13,044 nt of DNA from Frankiaceae bacterium (GTDB lineage Bacteria > Actinomycetota > Actinomycetes > Mycobacteriales > SCTD01), in assembly GCA_947479995.1 (NCBI GenBank), contig CANKBT010000056.1, positions 1-13,044 of the forward strand, read 5' to 3'. A program made the translations under genes and the position numbers. The notes beneath the pieces were generated by a model. It was not told where the DNA came from, searched no databases, and was given only the letters and a program-made list of their open reading frames with translations. Below are positions 6,059 to 13,044 of the stretch, one piece after another (the first letter of the stretch is position 1; each line of letters starts with the position of its first letter).

Positions 6059-7132
6059 GTGAAGACGTCTGCCGCGCTCGTCAAGCTGATCGTCTTCATG
6101 ATCGTCACGAGCATGATGACGTTCGTGCTGGCGGCCACGATCGGCAACTTCTCCTTCGGCGACCGCTCCTCGTACAAGGCGGAGTTCACCGACGTCACCG
6201 GCCTGCTGCCGGGCAACGAGGTGCGCATCGCCGGCGTCCGCGTCGGCAAGGTCGACGCCCTCGAGCTCGAGGGCAAGACCGCGGTCGTCGAGTTCTCGCT
6301 CGACGACGGCCGCACGATCAGCGACTCCGCGCAGGTCGCGCTGCGCTACCGCAACCTCGTCGGCGAGCGCTACCTCGCGGTCGTGCCCCAGCCCGGCGGC
6401 GGCGCCCAGCAGGACGAGGACGCCCTCATCCCGGACGACCGCACCACCGAGGCGCTCGACCTCACCGTGCTGTTCAACGGCTTCAAGCCGCTGTTCCAGG
6501 CGCTCGACGCCCAGTCGATCAACCAGGTCAGCTTCGAGCTCATCCAGGTGCTGCAGGGCGAGGGCGGCACCGTGGAGAGCCTGCTGCAGCGCACCGCGTC
6601 GCTCACCAACACGCTGGCCGACCGCGACGCCGTCATCGGGCGCGTCATCGACAACCTCACGACGGTGCTCGCCACGGTCGACGACCGCCAGGTGCAGGTC
6701 GACGAGCTCGTCACCCAGCTGCAGCGCCTGTCGTCCGGCTTCGCCGCCGACCGCGAGGCCATCGGCGCCTCGCTCGACGGCATCAACGAGCTGACGACCG
6801 CCACCGCCGGCCTGCTGGCCGACGTCCGCGGCCCGCTGCGCGCCGACATCGCCGAGCTGCAGGTGCTCGCGACGACCCTCGACGACCAGAAGGAGGTCGT
6901 CGACGGGGTGCTCGAGCGCCTGCCCGGCAAGCTCGACCAGATCCTGTCGACGGCCGTCGACGGCGGCTGGTTCAACTTCTACCTGTGCGGCGCGACGCTC
7001 GACAACGTCTCCGGCGCGCTCACCCGCCTCGGCCTGCCGCAGGCGGTGGCCGACCAGGTCGACGCCGCCCTGCCGGACATCCTCGTCAACCAGGCCCAGC
7101 GCTGCACCACGACCGGGGGGACCGCCCAGTGA
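6059..7132 (+). CDS. mceB: MCE-family protein, position B (MceB)
   Basis: Second MCE subunit of the predicted ring. The 357-residue product is the shortest of the six. It has a membrane anchor at about 7-29 (LVKLIVFMIVTSMMTFVLAA) and an MCE domain at about 36-110, including AEFTDVTGLLPGNEVRIAGV, RVGKVDAL and YRNLVGERYLAVV. A helical region (about 130-295) is rich in regularly spaced Leu and Val, as expected for the needle. Near the end are C310 (FYLCGAT) and C349 (QRCTT), in a short C-terminal domain with no long tail. The GTG start is set by AGGAGG at six-base spacing. The stop overlaps the next GTG (GTGA), coupling it to mceC. Confidence 0.93.
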   Translation: MKTSAALVKLIVFMIVTSMMTFVLAATIGNFSFGDRSSYKAEFTDVTGLLPGNEVRIAGVRVGKVDALELEGKTAVVEFSLDDGRTISDSAQVALRYRNLVGERYLAVVPQPGGGAQQDEDALIPDDRTTEALDLTVLFNGFKPLFQALDAQSINQVSFELIQVLQGEGGTVESLLQRTASLTNTLADRDAVIGRVIDNLTTVLATVDDRQVQVDELVTQLQRLSSGFAADREAIGASLDGINELTTATAGLLADVRGPLRADIAELQVLATTLDDQKEVVDGVLERLPGKLDQILSTAVDGGWFNFYLCGATLDNVSGALTRLGLPQAVADQVDAALPDILVNQAQRCTTTGGTAQ

Positions 7133-8292
7133 AGCCCTTCCGCGAGATGAACACGACCGTCATCGGGGCGGCCGGCGTCGCGCTGATCCTCGGCGGGCTG
7201 TTCGTCAGCTTCAACACCGACGACCTGCCGGTCATCGGCTACCGCGACGTCTACCAGGCGGAGTTCACCGAGGCGGCCGGGCTCAAGCCCGCCGACGAGG
7301 TGCGCGTCGCCGGCATCAAGGTCGGCAAGGTGACCGAGGTCGAGCTCGCCGGCGACCGCGTGCTGGTGACCATGCGCCTGCGCGACGTCGAGGTCGGCAG
7401 CGAGTCGCGCGCCGACATCCGCATCAAGACCGTCCTCGGCCGCAAGTTCGTCGCCCTCACCCCCGAGGGCCCCGGCACGCTCGACGAGGACGACCCGATC
7501 CCGCTCGAGCGCACCAGCAGCCCGTACGACGTCGCGGCCGCGTTCCAGGGCCTGGCCGACACGATCGGCCCGACGGAGACCTCGCCGGACGCCATCGACA
7601 CCGACCAGCTGGCCGAGGCCTTCGGCGTGCTGGCCGACACCTTCCGCGACACCCCCGACGAGGTGCAGGCCAGCCTGGTCGGCCTGTCGCGGCTGTCCGA
7701 CACCATCGCCTCGCGCGACGCGCAGCTGCGCCAGCTGCTCGACCGCTCGCGCGGCGTCACCGACATCCTGGCCCGCCGCGACCAGGACCTCGTGAGCTTC
7801 CTGGACGACACCAACCTCGTGCTCGAGGAGATCCGCAACCGCCGGGTCGCGATCGACCAGCTGCTCACCAGCACCACGCAGCTCGCCGACCAGCTCACCG
7901 CGCTCGTCCGAGAGAACCGCGCGCAGCTGCAGCCGACGCTGGAGCGCCTGCGCGGCATCGTCGGGGTGCTCAAGGAGAACCAGGACAACCTCGACCAGGG
8001 CATCGCCAAGCTCGCGCCGTTCGTGCGGGTGTTCGGCAACAACCTCGGCAACGGCCGCTGGTTCGACACGCTGATCTACAACCTGCCGGACCTCGCGACC
8101 TTCTCGCCCGCGTCGGCCTTCCCCTGCGGCCAGCAGAACGCCGACACCGAGACCAACCCGAACGTCATCCCGCAGTCGGGCCTCGCCTCGCTGGCGATGG
8201 CGCCGGTGCGCGACGACGACGCCGAGCTGCGCAACGACTCGTGCACGCTCACCCCGGACGAGAACGCCGCGATCAACGGAGGCGGGAACTGA
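7129..8292 (+). CDS. mceC: MCE-family protein, position C (MceC)
   Basis: Third MCE subunit. From GTG 7129, which overlaps the mceB stop by four bases, the product is 387 residues. The anchor helix is at about 10-28 (TVIGAAGVALILGGLFVSF). The MCE domain is at about 39-112, with AEFTEAAGLKPADEVRVAGI, KVGKVTEVEL and TVLGRKFVALTP. The helical region is at about 155-300, where ASRDAQLRQLLDRS and NRRVAIDQLL are typical of MceB/C-type helices. C333 (FPCGQQ) and C372 (DSCTLT) form the two-cysteine C-terminal pattern. The open frame extends upstream to 6985, but that part lies inside mceB and reads as low-complexity Arg/Pro, so 7129 is much the better start. GGGGGG (7115-7120) is a weak ribosome binding site, so translation probably depends on coupling. 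Confidence 0.93.
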   Translation: MKPFREMNTTVIGAAGVALILGGLFVSFNTDDLPVIGYRDVYQAEFTEAAGLKPADEVRVAGIKVGKVTEVELAGDRVLVTMRLRDVEVGSESRADIRIKTVLGRKFVALTPEGPGTLDEDDPIPLERTSSPYDVAAAFQGLADTIGPTETSPDAIDTDQLAEAFGVLADTFRDTPDEVQASLVGLSRLSDTIASRDAQLRQLLDRSRGVTDILARRDQDLVSFLDDTNLVLEEIRNRRVAIDQLLTSTTQLADQLTALVRENRAQLQPTLERLRGIVGVLKENQDNLDQGIAKLAPFVRVFGNNLGNGRWFDTLIYNLPDLATFSPASAFPCGQQNADTETNPNVIPQSGLASLAMAPVRDDDAELRNDSCTLTPDENAAINGGGN

Positions 8293-9530
8293 TGCGCACC
8301 TCCCGACGCACCACCCGGCTCGTCCTGGGCGTCGTCGCGCTGTCGGCCGCCGGCGGCGTGGCGGGCTGCGGCGCGCTGTCCGACGACGAGCCGCTGCGCC
8401 TCACCGCGCACTTCGACCGCACGGTCGGGCTCTACGAGAACAGCGACGTCCGCATCCTCGGCGTCAAGATCGGCAAGGTCGTCGACATCGTCCCGGAGGG
8501 CACCACCGTCCGGGTCGAGATGGAGTACGACCCCGAGTACAAGATCCCGGCGGGCGCGCAGGCCGTCGTCATCGCGCCGTCGATCGTCAGCGACCGCTAC
8601 GTGCAGCTCACCCCGGCCTACACGACCGGCCCGCTGCTCGAGGACGGCGCCGACCTCGGCATGGACCGCACCGCGGTGCCGGTCGAGCTCGACCAGATCT
8701 TCCAGGCGGTCGACCGCCTCAACGTCGCGCTCGGCCCGGAGGGCGCCAACAAGGACGGCGAGCTGAGCGACCTGCTCAGCGTCAGCGCCGACAACCTCGA
8801 CGGCAACGGCCAGGTCCTCAACGACACGCTCGGCGACTTCGCGACCGCGGTCGAGACGCTGTCCAACCAGCGCGACGACCTGTTCGGCACGGTGACGAAC
8901 CTGCAGGACTTCACCACCACCATCGCCAACAGCGACGCGACGATCCGGCGCTTCAACACCGACCTCGCCGACGTCGCCGCGCAGCTCGAGGGCGAGAAGG
9001 AGGACCTCGCGCTGGCGATCCGGCAGCTGTCGGTGGCCCTCGGCGAGGTCTCGACCTTCGTGCGCGACAACAACGACGTGCTCACGGCCAACGTCTCGGA
9101 CCTGGCCGACATCACCGGCACGCTGGTCAACCAGAAGGCCGCGCTCGAGGAGTTCCTCGACACCGCGCCGAGCGCCCTGTCGAACCTGCAGCTCGCCTAC
9201 AACCCGAGCTCCTCGACCCTCGACACGCGCACCAACAACGTCGGCGACGAGCTGCCGGCCACGCTGTGCGGCCTGCTCACCCCGCCGGACCCGCTCAACC
9301 CCGGCGGGCTGCTCCCGCCGGAGCTGTCCGAGCAGCTCGGCGGGCTGCTCAACAACCCGCTGATCACCGACACGGTGATCGCCGCCGTGACCGAGAACTG
9401 CGAGCTGCTGCTCGGCACGGTCACCGGCGCCGAGGGCCAGCTCGCCGCGGCGGCACCGCAGTCCGCGGTCGCCCCGGCGGTCCTGCCGCGCGACACCACC
9501 CTGAGCGACCTCTACGGAGCCGGCCGATGA
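8292..9530 (+). CDS. mceD: MCE-family lipoprotein, position D (MceD)
   Basis: Fourth MCE subunit, 412 residues. The N-terminus is a lipoprotein signal peptide: Arg-rich start, hydrophobic stretch (about 9-22) and lipobox VAGC, with C26 as predicted lipidation site. This differs from the plain membrane anchors of MceA, B, C and F here. The MCE domain is at about 37-110, with HFDRTVGLYENSDVRILGV, IGKVVDIVPEG and SIVSDRYVQLTP; these, plus the DRTAVPVELDQIF that follows, are characteristic of the D group. The helical region runs to about 300. C326 (ATLCGLL) and C370 (ENCELL) lie in the C-terminal domain, which ends in a short DTTLSDLYGA segment. The ATG overlaps the mceC stop, with GGAGG at 8278-8282. 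Tail and start are well supported. Confidence 0.93.
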   Translation: MRTSRRTTRLVLGVVALSAAGGVAGCGALSDDEPLRLTAHFDRTVGLYENSDVRILGVKIGKVVDIVPEGTTVRVEMEYDPEYKIPAGAQAVVIAPSIVSDRYVQLTPAYTTGPLLEDGADLGMDRTAVPVELDQIFQAVDRLNVALGPEGANKDGELSDLLSVSADNLDGNGQVLNDTLGDFATAVETLSNQRDDLFGTVTNLQDFTTTIANSDATIRRFNTDLADVAAQLEGEKEDLALAIRQLSVALGEVSTFVRDNNDVLTANVSDLADITGTLVNQKAALEEFLDTAPSALSNLQLAYNPSSSTLDTRTNNVGDELPATLCGLLTPPDPLNPGGLLPPELSEQLGGLLNNPLITDTVIAAVTENCELLLGTVTGAEGQLAAAAPQSAVAPAVLPRDTTLSDLYGAGR

Positions 9531-10771
9531 CCCGCACCCGCACCGGCACCCGCCGCCGCACGGCCCCCGCGGCCGCCGCCCTGGCGCTGCCCGCGCTGCT
9601 GCTCACCGGCTGCGGCTTCCAGGGCGCGCAGTCCTTCCCGCTCCCGGGCGGCGAGGGCACCGGCGACGACGCGTACGAGGTGACGCTGGAGTTCAGCGAC
9701 GTCCTCGACCTCGTGCCCCAGAGCTCGGTCAAGGTCGACGACGTCACCGTCGGCTCGGTCAAGGACATCGAGCTGCGCGACAGCGACCAGGTCGCCGTCG
9801 TCACGGTGACGGTCCGCGACGACGTCGCGCTGCCCGCCAACACCGTGGGCAGCCTGCGCCAGACCTCGCTGCTCGGCGAGAAGTTCGTCAGCCTCGACGC
9901 ACCGCCGGAGGACGTCGCCCAGGGCGACCTGCGCGACGACCCGTACATCCCGATCGGCGAGACGACCCGCAACGCCGAGATCGAGGAGGTGCTGTCGGCG
10001 CTCTCGCTCGTGCTCAACGGCGGCAGCCTCGAGCAGCTCCAGGTCATCAACCGCGAGCTCATCAACGCCCTCGACGGCCGCGAGGCCGAGGTCAAGGACC
10101 TGCTGCGCCAGCTCGAGGCCTTCGTCGGCGGGCTCGACGACCAGAAGGCCGACATCGTGCGGGCCCTCGACAGCCTCGACCGGCTGACCGCCCGGCTGGC
10201 GGCCCAGCGCGGCGTGCTGGCCACTGCGCTCGAGGACCTCCCGGACGGCGCGCGCATCCTCGCCGACCAGCGCGAGAGCCTCACCGAGGTGCTCACCGGC
10301 CTCGACCGCCTCGGCGACGTCTCGGTGCGCGTCATCCAGGCCTCGCAGCAGAACACCGTGGCCGACCTCGAGGCCCTGCAGCCGATCCTCGCCGGCCTCA
10401 ACCAGGCCGGCACCGCGCTGCCCAACGCGCTCGAGCTGCTCGCGACCTACCCGTTCCCGCGGACGGTCGACACGGGCATCCGCGGCGACTACGCCAACCT
10501 GTTCGTGTCGGTCGACGTCAACAGCCTCATCGACTTCGCCCTGCGCGAGGCCCAGGCCGGCGCGCCCGGCGGCGGCGCGCCCGCGCCGCCCGGCGGCGGC
10601 CTCCCGGCCGTGCCCGGCCTGCCCGAGCTGCCCCTGCCCGCCGTCCCCGGCGCGCCGGGGCTGCCGACCCTGCCCGCGCTGCCCGGCGTGCCGCAGCTGC
10701 CCGGCGTCACGTCACCCGGCACCACCGGCTCCTCGGGGCTGTCCGACCTGCTGATGGGAGTCCTGCGGTGA
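9527..10771 (+). CDS. mceE: MCE-family lipoprotein, position E (MceE, LprK-like)
   Basis: Fifth MCE subunit, 414 residues, and the one that is classically a lipoprotein in actinobacterial mce operons. The signal peptide is Arg-rich (residues 1-11), hydrophobic, and ends in lipobox LTGC with C29. Directly after it comes the E-group hallmark FQGAQSFPLPGG. The MCE domain is at about 50-124 (SDVLDLVPQSSVKVDDVTVG, TSLLGEKFVSL) and helices run to about 300. The C-terminus is a Gly-, then Pro/Leu-rich low-complexity stretch (about 344-396) followed by a hydrophobic GLSDLLMGVL end. Apart from C29 it has no cysteine, unlike the other five. The start is ATGA-overlapped with mceD and has GGAG at 9516-9519. 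The stop overlaps the mceF GTG. Confidence 0.94.
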   Translation: MTRTRTGTRRRTAPAAAALALPALLLTGCGFQGAQSFPLPGGEGTGDDAYEVTLEFSDVLDLVPQSSVKVDDVTVGSVKDIELRDSDQVAVVTVTVRDDVALPANTVGSLRQTSLLGEKFVSLDAPPEDVAQGDLRDDPYIPIGETTRNAEIEEVLSALSLVLNGGSLEQLQVINRELINALDGREAEVKDLLRQLEAFVGGLDDQKADIVRALDSLDRLTARLAAQRGVLATALEDLPDGARILADQRESLTEVLTGLDRLGDVSVRVIQASQQNTVADLEALQPILAGLNQAGTALPNALELLATYPFPRTVDTGIRGDYANLFVSVDVNSLIDFALREAQAGAPGGGAPAPPGGGLPAVPGLPELPLPAVPGAPGLPTLPALPGVPQLPGVTSPGTTGSSGLSDLLMGVLR

Positions 10772-12294
10772 TCACCCGCCAGACCAAGCTGCAGCTGCTG
10801 GTCTTCGGCCTCATCTCGGTCCTGGGCCTGACCTTCACCGGCGCGAAGTACGCCGACCTCGACAAGTACTTCGTCGACGAGGGCTACATCGTGGCCGCCG
10901 ACTTCATCGACTCCGGCGGCATCTTCGAGGGCGCCGAGGTCACCTACCGCGGCGTCCGCGTCGGCGAGGTCGACGAGCTGCGGCTGCTCGAGAGCGGGGT
11001 GCAGGCGCGCCTCAAGCTCGAGCAGGACGTCGAGATCCCCGTGGACAGCCGAGCCGTCGTGCAGAACCGCTCCGCCGTCGGTGAGCAGTACATCGACCTG
11101 CAGCCGACGCGCGACGGCGCGCCGTACATGGACAAGGGCGACGTCATCCCGCAGCGGATGACGAGCATCCCGGTGCCGCCCACCCAGCTGCTCGTCAACC
11201 TCGACCGCTTCATCACCTCGGTCGACACCGAGGACCTCTCGGTCGTGCTCGACGAGCTCGGCACCGCGTTCGAGGGCAGCGGCGAGGACCTCACCCGCAT
11301 CGTCGACGCCGGCGACCTGCTCACGCGCGCCGCGACCGACGCGCTGCCGCAGACGCTGCGCCTCATCGAGGACGGCGAGACCGTCCTCGACACCCAGCGC
11401 GACGTCTCGGAGCAGTTCCTGTCGTTCAACCGCGACCTGGCGTCGCTGACGCAGCAGATCCGCGACAGCGACCCGGACTTCCGCAGCCTGTTCGCCAACG
11501 GCACGCAGAGCGCGCTGGAGACGACCGACCTCATCGAGGCCAACCGCAGCGACCTGCCGATCCTGCTGTCGAACCTCGTGACCGTCGCCCAGGTGCAGAA
11601 GATCCGCATCCCGGCGATCCGGCAGATCCTCGTGACCTACCCGAACGTCGCGGCCGGCGGCTTCACCGTCACGCCCGACAACCCGCAGGACCCCGACCCC
11701 GAGCGGGCGACGACCGCGGGCACCGCCCGCTTCGGCCTCGTCACCTCGATGGAGCCGGGCGTCTGCGGCGCGTCGACGATCCCCGGCGGCGGCGAGGCCC
11801 CGCGCGGGGCCAGCGACGCCAGCGAGAGCGGCGACCAGGGCTACGGCGTCAACCGCGAGCCCTCCGACCAGCGCTCGGTCGGCGAGGTCGCGGCCGACGA
11901 GCCCGGCCTGGCCGCCGAGCTGAACCGCCGCAACACCACCTCGTACTGCGGGGCGCAGGCGGCGGGCGACCCCGAGTTCGTCTCGCAGGACGGTTCGCTC
12001 GTGCCGCAGACCCGCGGCTCGCTCAACGCCCCGCGCCCCGACGGCCTGCGCCCCTACACGGGCCAGCAGGACGTCTCGCCGACCCCGCCCGGCGGCTCCG
12101 CGCCGGCCGGCGGCCAGGCCTCGGCGACGGCCGCGCCCGCCGCCTTCTCGCTCGGCGACTACGACCCGCGCACCGGCAACGCCATCACCGCCGACGGCCG
12201 CACCGTCACCATCGGCGCGTCCGACCAGCTGGCCGGCGCGATGGGCCAGAAGTCGCTGCAGTGGCTGCTGCTCGGCCCGCTGGTGCAGCGCTGA
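10768..12294 (+). CDS. mceF: MCE-family protein, position F (MceF)
   Basis: Sixth and longest MCE subunit, 508 residues, completing the hexamer set. The membrane anchor is at about 8-26 and the MCE domain at about 38-112 (FIDSGGIFEGAEVTYRGVRV, RSAVGEQYIDLQP). The PVPPTQLLVNLDRF segment (135-148) is typical of the F group. The helical region extends to about 290. The C-terminal part (about 300-508) is long, polar and probably flexible, with C333 (PGVCGAS) and C394 (TSYCGAQ). It ends with YDPRTGNAITADGRTVTIG and a hydrophobic WLLLGPL, a terminal pattern often seen in actinobacterial MceF. The GTG start overlaps the mceE stop and has GGGAG at 10756-10760. Confidence 0.94.
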   Translation: MITRQTKLQLLVFGLISVLGLTFTGAKYADLDKYFVDEGYIVAADFIDSGGIFEGAEVTYRGVRVGEVDELRLLESGVQARLKLEQDVEIPVDSRAVVQNRSAVGEQYIDLQPTRDGAPYMDKGDVIPQRMTSIPVPPTQLLVNLDRFITSVDTEDLSVVLDELGTAFEGSGEDLTRIVDAGDLLTRAATDALPQTLRLIEDGETVLDTQRDVSEQFLSFNRDLASLTQQIRDSDPDFRSLFANGTQSALETTDLIEANRSDLPILLSNLVTVAQVQKIRIPAIRQILVTYPNVAAGGFTVTPDNPQDPDPERATTAGTARFGLVTSMEPGVCGASTIPGGGEAPRGASDASESGDQGYGVNREPSDQRSVGEVAADEPGLAAELNRRNTTSYCGAQAAGDPEFVSQDGSLVPQTRGSLNAPRPDGLRPYTGQQDVSPTPPGGSAPAGGQASATAAPAAFSLGDYDPRTGNAITADGRTVTIGASDQLAGAMGQKSLQWLLLGPLVQR

Positions 12295-12308
12295 GCGATG
12301 ATGGCGGC

Positions 12309-13016
12309 GTGACGACGGCTCCGGACGAGGACACCAGCACTCGCGACGGCACCGGCGACGGGGCTCCCGGCAGCACGCCGGGCCCCGTGCCGGCGCGCGC
12401 CCTGCGCCTGCTCACGGCGGCGGTGGCCGCGCTGTCGGTGGTGCTGCTCGTGCTCGCCGTCGTGCTCGCCCTGCAGTGGCAGCGCGCCCGGTCGGCGCAG
12501 GACGACCGCGAGGCCGCGCTGTCGGCCGCCGAGGCGCAGGGGCTCAACCTCACGAGCCTCAACCCGGACAACGCCGAGGAGACCCTCGCCGACATCCGGG
12601 ACGGCGCGACCGGCGAGTTCCTCACGACGTTCGAGCAGGAGCAGCCCGGCCTGCTCGCGGCCATCGCGTCGAACCAGGTCAACACGCAGGGCGTGCTCGT
12701 CGCGAGCGCCGTCCGCGAGATCGACGAGGACGAGGCGCGGGTGCTGCTCACCCTCGACGTCGCCGTCACCAACGCCGCCTCCGGCGGCGAGCAGACCTCC
12801 CGGCGCTTCCGCGCCGAGATGACGATGAGCAAGCAGGACGACCGCTGGCTCACGTCGTTCTTCGACCTCGACGTCGTGGCCGACGAGGAGCCCGGCGCCG
12901 GCGCCCCGGCCGCGCCGACGGCGCCCGGTGCCCCGACGGCGCCGAGCGCCCCCGCGGCCCCGGTCGACCCGGCCGCCCCCACCGCCCCGACCACCCCCGC
13001 GCCGGAGCCCTCGTGA
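12309..13016 (+). CDS. Mce-associated membrane protein (Mas-like)
   Basis: A 235-residue single-pass membrane protein of the kind that follows mceF in actinobacterial operons. Such proteins are thought to stabilise or accompany the transporter; their exact role is not well defined. An acidic, polar N-terminal stretch (1-30) leads to one transmembrane helix (about 34-55), then a coiled-coil-prone linker and an alpha/beta domain (about 70-190). The segments ADIRDGATGEFLTTFEQE, GVLVASAVREIDEDEARVLL and DDRWLTSFFDLDVV are typical of Mas proteins. A 41-residue Ala/Pro tail (195-235) ends it. GTG 12309, 14 bases after the mceF stop, is chosen because it is the first in-frame start after mceF; its ribosome binding site is poor. 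The family call rests on position and fold pattern. Confidence 0.85.
   Translation: MTTAPDEDTSTRDGTGDGAPGSTPGPVPARALRLLTAAVAALSVVLLVLAVVLALQWQRARSAQDDREAALSAAEAQGLNLTSLNPDNAEETLADIRDGATGEFLTTFEQEQPGLLAAIASNQVNTQGVLVASAVREIDEDEARVLLTLDVAVTNAASGGEQTSRRFRAEMTMSKQDDRWLTSFFDLDVVADEEPGAGAPAAPTAPGAPTAPSAPAAPVDPAAPTAPTTPAPEPS
12891..13013 (+). repeat. Ala/Pro low-complexity repeat in the Mas-like gene
   Basis: Encodes APTAPGAPTAPSAPAAP-like units. At DNA level CCGACGGCGCC recurs at 12915-12925 and 12933-12943, an 18-base period. Such runs can vary in length by slippage. The peptide is probably an extended, flexible extracytoplasmic spacer. Confidence 0.6.
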
Positions 13017-13044
13017 CGACCACCCCGCCGCCCGGCGGCGCCCC
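13013..13044 (+). CDS. Start of a further gene, cut by the window edge
   Basis: GTG at 13013 overlaps the stop of the Mas-like gene (GTGA) in the same style as the mce junctions. Ten codons are visible, reading VTTTPPPGGA. The opening resembles the VTTAPDEDTS start of the gene before it. Actinobacterial mce operons often end with two Mas-like genes in tandem, so a second Mas-like protein is a reasonable guess. Too little is present to identify it, and a chance open frame cannot be ruled out. Confidence 0.45.
   Translation, partial: MTTTPPPGGA

Noticed and set aside
4573..6315. 580-codon open frame on the minus strand across mceA and mceB
   Set aside because: It lies wholly antisense to well-recognised yrbEB/mceA/mceB coding sequence, reads as Arg/Val/Asp/Leu-rich shadow sequence with no family motif, and long antisense frames are expected at this GC content.
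8292..8360. Twin-arginine export signal on MceD (SRRTTRL)
   Set aside because: The double Arg is not followed by the usual hydrophobic F-L pattern, and MCE proteins are normally Sec-exported; the lipobox is the better-supported feature.
12261..12308. Upstream GTG inside mceF as start of the Mas-like gene
   Set aside because: It would overlap the last 34 bases of mceF, with the added residues being an out-of-frame reading of the mceF end. GTG 12309 is the first in-frame start after the stop.
1..13044. CRISPR arrays, tRNA or rRNA genes, insertion sequences, prophage or toxin-antitoxin modules
   Set aside because: I saw no regularly spaced repeats, no cloverleaf or rRNA motifs, no transposase or integrase motifs, and gene order and composition are uniform throughout.

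Overview
The window comes from a very GC-rich actinobacterium. G or C dominates third codon positions, GTG starts are frequent, and the genes are an actinobacterial-type mce operon beside ribosomal protein genes. I cannot name the genus. Locus content and GC suggest an actinomycete outside Mycobacterium, but that is inference. Every gene I can support is on the + strand.

Layout. Bases 1-183 hold the leader of the rplJ-rplL operon. A long-range stem and a competing hairpin can be read directly, fitting an L10-leader autoregulatory switch. Then come rplJ (L10, 184-945) and rplL (L7/L12, 1032-1427). The 410-base gap that follows (1428-1837) begins with three consecutive hairpins, the middle one a strong intrinsic-terminator candidate, and ends with a possible promoter and the ribosome binding site of the next operon.

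From 1838 to the end of the window there is one dense operon for an MCE (mammalian cell entry) lipid transporter. It encodes the cytoplasmic ATPase (Mkl/MceG type), two MlaE/YrbE permeases, six MCE-domain proteins in the order A to F, one Mce-associated single-pass protein with an Ala/Pro-rich tail, and the first ten codons of a further gene cut by the window edge. Almost every junction is a 1- to 4-base stop/start overlap, so the subunits are probably translationally coupled. The one exception inside the transporter genes is a 61-base gap with its own strong ribosome binding site between mceA and mceB.

How it works. From the MCE family, two YrbE permeases and two ATPase copies would form the inner-membrane ABC core. 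The six MCE proteins would form a hetero-hexameric ring and tunnel outside the membrane that carries hydrophobic substrates (lipids, fatty acids or sterols). Nothing in the sequence fixes the substrate.

The system is a recognisable family, not a new one. The points worth a second look are its position directly behind rplJ-rplL, the leader switch, the presence of two lipobox-bearing MCE subunits (D and E), and a paired-cysteine pattern shared by five of the six MCE proteins but absent from MceE.
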